DNA from: Halocaridina rubra
Lineage: Eukaryota > Arthropoda > Malacostraca > Decapoda > Atyidae
DNA: 64,000 bases
Assembly: GCA_037179515.1 (NCBI GenBank)
Contig: JAXCGZ010005663.1
Location: 312,501 to 376,500 of the forward strand
Direction of reading: 5' to 3'
The notes beneath the pieces are model-generated. The model saw only the letters and a list, made by a program, of their open reading frames with translations. It ran no database searches and was not told where the DNA came from. The position numbers and the translations under genes were made by a program. This document shows, in pieces, positions 59,105 through 64,000 of this stretch (position 1 is its first letter; each line of letters starts with the position of its first letter).

Positions 59105-59521
59105 TCTGGAGTATGTACATGTCATCATCACCTCATTCATGGTATGTTTACCTATCATGTTCATATAAATTTACACTTGCATGCTGTTATTAGTAAAGTA
59201 AAGGGTGGTTTGTTGACAGTGCAGGGACGGTTTATACAATAAAGGTAAAAATAAATGTAAATTACCTATGTGTATGAGTACGTACACGTCATCATCACCT
59301 CTTTCACGGTAAGTTTACCTATCACATTCACATAAATTTACACTTGCACACTGTTTTTAATAAAGTAAAGGGTGGTTTATTAATAGTGTAGGAGGGTTTA
59401 TACAATAAAGGTAAAAATAAATGTAAAATACTTATGTATATATTATGCTCCTACTTCGCGGATTTTCACCTATTGGGGCCGATCCCAGAACCAAACCCTC
59501 ACAATAAACAAGGGAGCACTG
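59105..59521 (+). repeat. Tigger 3' side: two ~159-bp units and terminal module
   Basis: TGTTATTAGTAAAGTAAAGG and TGCAGGGACGGTTTATAC mark the first unit; a second follows at about 59330-59420. The end is CAAGGGAGCACTG. Confidence 0.8.
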
Positions 59522-59527
59522 TATATA

Positions 59528-59855
59528 CAGTGTTCCCTCGCTATACCGCGGTTCACCTATTATGACGTCAGTGTATCGCGGATTTTTTGGGGGAAAGTTT
59601 TTTTTTTACACACACCAGGACGGGCAAACAAATAATAAAATAAAACTGTCTTTATCAAGCCTGGGCATGAAGAATACATAAAGTAAAGAGAAACAGAGAT
59701 GGAGAGTGTAATGACCTGTCAGATGTGAAGGGATTATAAATGATGTGTAATGATTATCCAATTCTCTGCTGGGTTTTAATAAAATTCTGCTTTACTTTCA
59801 TGATGTCTATTCCAAAAATTCTCTTTAGACCTTATTATTATTATTATTGTTGTTG

Positions 59856-59893
<38 letters not shown>

Positions 59894-59941
59894 GGCTACA
59901 ATAATTTTCCTTTGATGATGATTGTGGAGATGATGATGATG

Positions 59942-59988
<47 letters not shown>

Positions 59989-60000
59989 CGTAGTGCTAAT
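59528..60000 (+). mobile_element. Foldback element, left terminus and arm only
   Basis: CAGTGTTCCCTCGCTATACC begins six bases after the preceding CACTG (TATATA between). The arm contains ACCAGGACGGGCAAAC and TGACCTGTCAGATGTGAAGG, and ends in (ATT)n. The loop and right arm are absent. Confidence 0.75.
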
Positions 60001-60360
60001 CACTACGTTACAGTTTTTGCCAGATATGTGTAAGGTTAGAACGGACAAGTGGTTGTTCAATTTAATACTATTTTTATTCAAAGGTACAAACTAAACATTA
60101 TATGTATTCTTAGAGCCTTTCCTATATTTTTCTTAACTGTCATTATTTTACCTAAAACATACAGTTTCATGTAATTTCCTATATAGTTTACAGGAATGTA
60201 AAAATTACTATACTTTTTATTTCTTACTAAAATTCTTCAGTAAGAGATCCTATTTTGAGGATTTAAAACATGCAGAACATTTGTTTTCTGGAGAGAGACT
60301 AACAAAAGAAAAATATGCTCCTTACAATACACATTCTAATCAAAGAAAAAAAACTTAAAC
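60001..60360. other. Unassigned intronic sequence
   Basis: No recognised repeat or coding region is seen before the 3' tail of the RTE-like LINE. Confidence 0.5.
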
Positions 60361-63300
60361 TTAAGTACTGTATTATAATTACATACATACATATACCTTG
60401 GCTGTTTCCCCCTTTAATTGGGGGGTAGCCGACATCAAGAAAGGAAAACAAATAGGGGGATTACTTTGCTCTATGGGCAATGACGAGGGAGCTAGCGACC
60501 GTTCAGATGGCACTGCTGGAGTTCCACAGCCCATCCTCCCGGCTCTTCCACAACCTGTGTCGCTTCACAACTGCCAGCTCCTCCTACTGCCCCTACCACA
60601 GGGCTATCTCTGTAAGATGCAGCCCCGTGGTAACAGCAGATGCCCATCAGAGCCGCGTCACAATCGCTCGCCACTCATTCCTATTCCTAGCACGCTCGCT
60701 TGCTTCCCTCACATCCATCCTCCTATCATTCAGGGCTCTCCTTACTCCATCCATCCATCCAAACCTAGGTCTTCCTCTAGCATTTCTCCCATCAACTCTC
60801 GCATTCATCACCTTTTTCAGCAGCCTTTCATCATCCATCCTTTCCACATGGCCAAACCATCTCAGAACATTCATATCTACTCTGGCTGCAATTTCTCTCC
60901 TCACACCCATTCTTGCTCTCACCACTTCATTCCTAACCCTATCCAATCGAGATACACCAATCATACTCCTCAGGCATTTCATCTCAAACACATTTAGTTT
61001 CCGTCTCTCACTTACTTTCATACCCCATAACTCTGATCCATACATCACAGTTGGCACAACTACTTTCTCATACAAAACTTTCTTAACATTCATTTCCAAC
61101 CCTCTATTCTTCATCACTTCTTTCAATGCACCCAACACTTTACATCCTTCATTCACTCTGTGACACACATCTGCTTCCACTCCACCATTTGCAGCTATAA
61201 CCGAACCTAAATACTTAAACTGATTAACCTCCTCAAGTGTCTCTCCATTCAACATAACATTCAATCCAGCGCCATCCTCATTTCTTGTACACCTCATAAC
61301 CTTACTCTTTCCCACATTCACTCGCAGCTTCCTTCTCTCACACACCATTCCAAACTCTGACACTAACTGACACAGCTTTTCCTCTGAATCTGCCACCACC
61401 ACAGTATCATCTGCAAACAGCAACTGATTCAGCTCCCACTCGTTATCATCCCCATCTACCATTCTCAAACCTCAACCACGCACTCGCTCATTCACCTCTC
61501 TTACAACTCCATCAATATACAAATTGAACAGCCATGGTGACATCACACATCCCTGTCTCAGTCCCACACTCACTGGAAACCACTCACTCACTTCATTCCC
61601 TACCCTAACACAAGCTCTACTACCCTCATACAAACTCTTCACTGCATGCAACAATTTACCAATGATTCCATATAATCTCAAAACATTCCACATAGCCTCT
61701 CTATCAACTCTATCATATGCTTTCTCCAGATCCAAAAATGCAAAATATACATCCTTACCCTTTGCTAAATATTTCTCACATAACTGCCTAACTGTAAAAA
61801 TCTGATCTATACAACCTCTACCTCTCCTAAAACCGCTCTGCACTTCTGCGATCACATATTCTGTCTTATCCCTAATCCTATTAACCAGTATCTTACCATA
61901 CACTTTTCCTACCACACTCAACAAACTTATACCCCTAAAATTACTGTATTCATACATATCTCCCTTACCTTTGTATAGGGGCACTATACAGGCAATCACC
62001 CAATCCACTGGCACCAATGACAACATAAAGCATATATTAAACACTCTCACTAACCATTCCAATGCAGTCACACCCCCTTCTTTCAACATCTCCGCTCTCA
62101 CACCATCCATTCCAGGTGCTTTACCTGCTTTCGCTTCATACAATGCCCTTTTCACCTCCTCTCTTGTAATCTCTCTCTCATTTTCATCTCCCATTACTGG
62201 CCCTTGAAACCCTCCCACTGCCACTATAGCTGCTTCTCTATCTTCCTCAACATTCAGCAAACACTCAAAATATTCTGCCCATCTTTTCCTTGCATCTTTC
62301 CCTCTTAACATCTGTCCATTCACATCTTTCACTGTCTCTTCCATCCTCGATCCACCCTTCCTTGCTCTCTTCACTTCTTTCCAAAACTTCTTTTTATTCT
62401 CCTCATATGACTTACGCCAACCTCTTCTCTTCCTCTACCTTCCGCTTGGTTTCCACATTTTTCTCCCTATATCTTTCATACTTCTCCCTACTTTTACACT
62501 GCAGCCATTCCTCAAAAGCCCTCTTTTTCTCTTCCACCTTCATTTTCACCCCTTCATTCCACCACTCGCTGCCCCTCCTCATGCCACCTCCAGCAAACCT
62601 CTTTCCACACACATCACTTGCATGTCCCACAAAACATTCTTTCATCAACCCCCATTCCTCCTAACTCCCCAACTTCTCTTTCTTTCACCCTGTCATATGC
62701 CACTCTCAACCTGTCCTGATATTCCTGTCTCTTCTCTGGCTTTTTCAACTCTTCCACCTTCACTATTTCCCTTCTACATCCCCCCACACTATTTCCCCAC
62801 TCTTTTGCTTCAACCAAAATATGATCAGACATCCCAGCAGCCACACCCCTGAATGCATGTACATCTTTCACTCTACCAATCATGCTCTTTGCTACCAACA
62901 CATAATCCATCATTGCTCTTTCTTTCACTCTTCCATTTGCCACTCTCATCCATGTATACTTATTTATTAACTTCTTCTTAAATAAACTATTACCTATCAC
63001 CAACTCTTGCTCCACACACATATCTAACAGTCTCTCGCCACTCTCATTCCCACCTGGTACCCCATACTTTCCTACAACACCTTCTATCTCTCCATCACCC
63101 ACTCTGGCATTCAAGTCATCCAACACAACTACATAGTTCCTTCTACTCAGACCATCCACACATCTAGCTAACTCATTCCAGAATTCATCCTGCTCTTCCT
63201 CACTTCTCTCACATCCTGGCCCATACGCACTAACAAAAGCCCAACATTCCCTTCCTATCCTAGCCCTCACCCACATCAGCCTAGATGACACTTCTTTCCA

Positions 63301-63720
63301 TTCCACTACCTGATTTACCATCCATTCACTCAGCAATAATGCCACACCTTCTCTCGCTCTCCCCCTTTCAACCCCAGACACCCTACCCATCACATCACCA
63401 AATGCCACTTCTCCTTTTCCTTTCATCTTCGTCTCACACAATGCCAATACATCCATCCTCCTCTTACCAAACATATATCCAATCTCACATCTCTTGCTCT
63501 CTATCGTACTACAACCACACACATTTAGACACCCCAAAACTAGAGTTTGGGGAGAAGTTATTCTCCCCTCTACTCCCCATCTTCTTTGACGTCTCGCAGA
63601 AGGTTGATACAAGGGGGGGATTCCTAGTCCCCCCGCCCCGTCCACTTTTAGTCGCCTTTTACGACACGCAGGGAATACGGTGAGGCTATTCTTTGATATT
63701 GGGCCCGCCCCACATATTAA
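60361..63720 (-). mobile_element. RTE-like LINE, nearly full length (about 3.36 kb)
   Basis: On the minus strand a single polyprotein (endonuclease then RT) is readable from about 63720 to 60647. A short 3' UTR follows with a GC hairpin (GGCTACCCCCCAATTAAAGG...) and an (ATGT)n-like tail. Short 3' UTRs with microsatellite tails instead of poly(A) are typical of RTE elements. It carries frameshifts near 62640 and 62400 and one in-frame stop at 61472. Confidence 0.82.
60647..62374 (-). pseudogene. RTE-like LINE reverse transcriptase
   Basis: RT motifs in order are KAGKAPGMDGVRAEMLKEGG, NFRGISLLSVVGKVYGKIL, QSGFRRGRGCIDQIFTVRQ, FAFLDLEKAYDRVDREAM, VGLRQGCVMSPWLFNLYID and the catalytic FADD in LLFADDTVVVADS. 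A stop at 61472 lies in frame between the RQGC and FADD motifs. The C-terminal segment has WFGHVERMDDERLLKK and GRPRFGWMDGV, typical of this group, and ends at RNEWRAIVTRL. Confidence 0.9.
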
Positions 63721-63726
63721 CAACAT
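62614..63726 (-). pseudogene. RTE-like LINE apurinic-type endonuclease domain
   Basis: APE-type endonuclease, which nicks target DNA to prime reverse transcription. Visible motifs are LGCLNVCGCSTIESKR, MDVLALCETKMKG (catalytic Glu region), FVSAYGPG, VVLDDLNARVGDGE, AMMDYVLV and GMSDHILVEAKEW. In the usual GDFNA motif the first position reads Leu-Asp-Asp-Leu, so one residue is atypical. The frame ends at 62614 by a frameshift into the linker (62648-62412). Confidence 0.85.
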
Positions 63727-64000
63727 TATTTAAGAGCAAAAACAAATTAAGATCATTACTTTCCTTCTAAAAATATAAAGTGTAGCTGGAGATAATTTTG
63801 GCAAATATTTAATCGTGACTTAAAACAATGATAACAGTTGTCTTGAATATATTTCAAGACAGTTTATTTCTACGTACATTATGTAAGTGTTGTTTTGCAT
63901 ATAGTTTCGTTTATTGTAACGTAAGTGCATGAATGTATACTTTTTGACTTAGTATGTGTACTTATTAATTTCAATCATGTATACACATATATTCGTATCT
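63727..64000. other. Unassigned AT-rich flank
   Basis: No recognised features. It is still expected to lie within UGGT intron 6. Confidence 0.5.

Larger units (their letters stand above)
44218..59521 (+). mobile_element. Tigger transposon split by a LINE and a 10.5 kb LTR element
   Basis: The outer ends are CAGTGAACCCTCGCTATATC and ...ACAAGGGAGCACTG, TA-flanked. The host parts are the 5' terminal module and ~190-bp repeats (44218-45041), leader (46850-47153), transposase first part (47154-48061), transposase second part (58547-59076), two ~159-bp units (59105-59400) and the 3' terminal module. Subtracting both insertions leaves about 3.0 kb, close to the 3.3 kb reference element at 6951-10254. 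Confidence 0.88.

Noticed and set aside
60398..61163. Plus-strand ORFs of 199 and 227 codons
   Set aside because: They are antisense shadows of the RTE-like LINE reverse transcriptase.
61524..63683. Further plus-strand ORFs over the last LINE
   Set aside because: They are Ser/His/Pro-rich antisense frames of the endonuclease and RT, with no independent motifs.

Overview
This is a eukaryotic, AT-rich, intron-containing genomic window, most likely from a decapod crustacean. The arguments are long pure (TA)n and (CT)n tracts, many Tigger/pogo DNA transposons with their deletion derivatives, CR1/Jockey-, RTE-like and GalEa-like retroelements, and one conserved animal gene with a very large TE-filled intron. 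The species cannot be fixed from the sequence alone.

Host gene. The only cellular gene I recognise is the 5' part of UDP-glucose:glycoprotein glucosyltransferase (UGGT) on the + strand. Six coding exons (25017-25236, 25382-25686, 27134-27250, 27754-27923, 37622-37841, 38642-38831) join in phase. They encode about 407 residues from a signal peptide into the N-terminal thioredoxin-like region. The gene must continue beyond 64000, so the intron after exon 6 is over 25 kb. Intron 4 (9.7 kb) is almost entirely one Copia (GalEa-like) LTR element, 28259-37523, with a 5-bp target duplication. That element is itself split by a 4.4 kb block of DNA transposons.

Transposon chain, 1-24241. At least eight Tigger-type units with CAGTG... 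termini lie end to end, separated by (TA)n tracts of 8 to about 200 bp. One complete unit (6951-10254) carries a broken DD30D transposase gene flanked by two tandem repeats: about 159 bp units on its 3' side and about 190 bp units on its 5' side. Most other CAGTG units are deletion derivatives that keep the tandem repeats and often the first 28-46 transposase codons. A second TIR family (ACCTNGTTC ends) carries an about 180 bp satellite. A third composite is a foldback element with arms of about 270 bp and an expandable (CT)n in its loop. LINE fragments and one tRNA-derived SINE are scattered between.

Intron 6, 38832-64000. It holds an old Tigger copy (39545-40570), more TIR elements, and then a Tigger element stretching from 44218 to 59521. 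That element is interrupted by a CR1-like LINE (about 45042-46850) and by a 10.5 kb Ty3/Gypsy-type LTR element (48062-58541, minus strand, 2.1 kb LTRs, CTACG target duplication). The Gypsy element has the unusual order protease-integrase-RT-RNase H, as in the Gmr1 group. The window ends with a nearly full-length RTE-like LINE (60361-63720, minus).

No functional RNA genes, CRISPR arrays or bacterial features are seen. Apart from UGGT, every open reading frame of note belongs to a mobile element, and each of these carries at least one disabling lesion.
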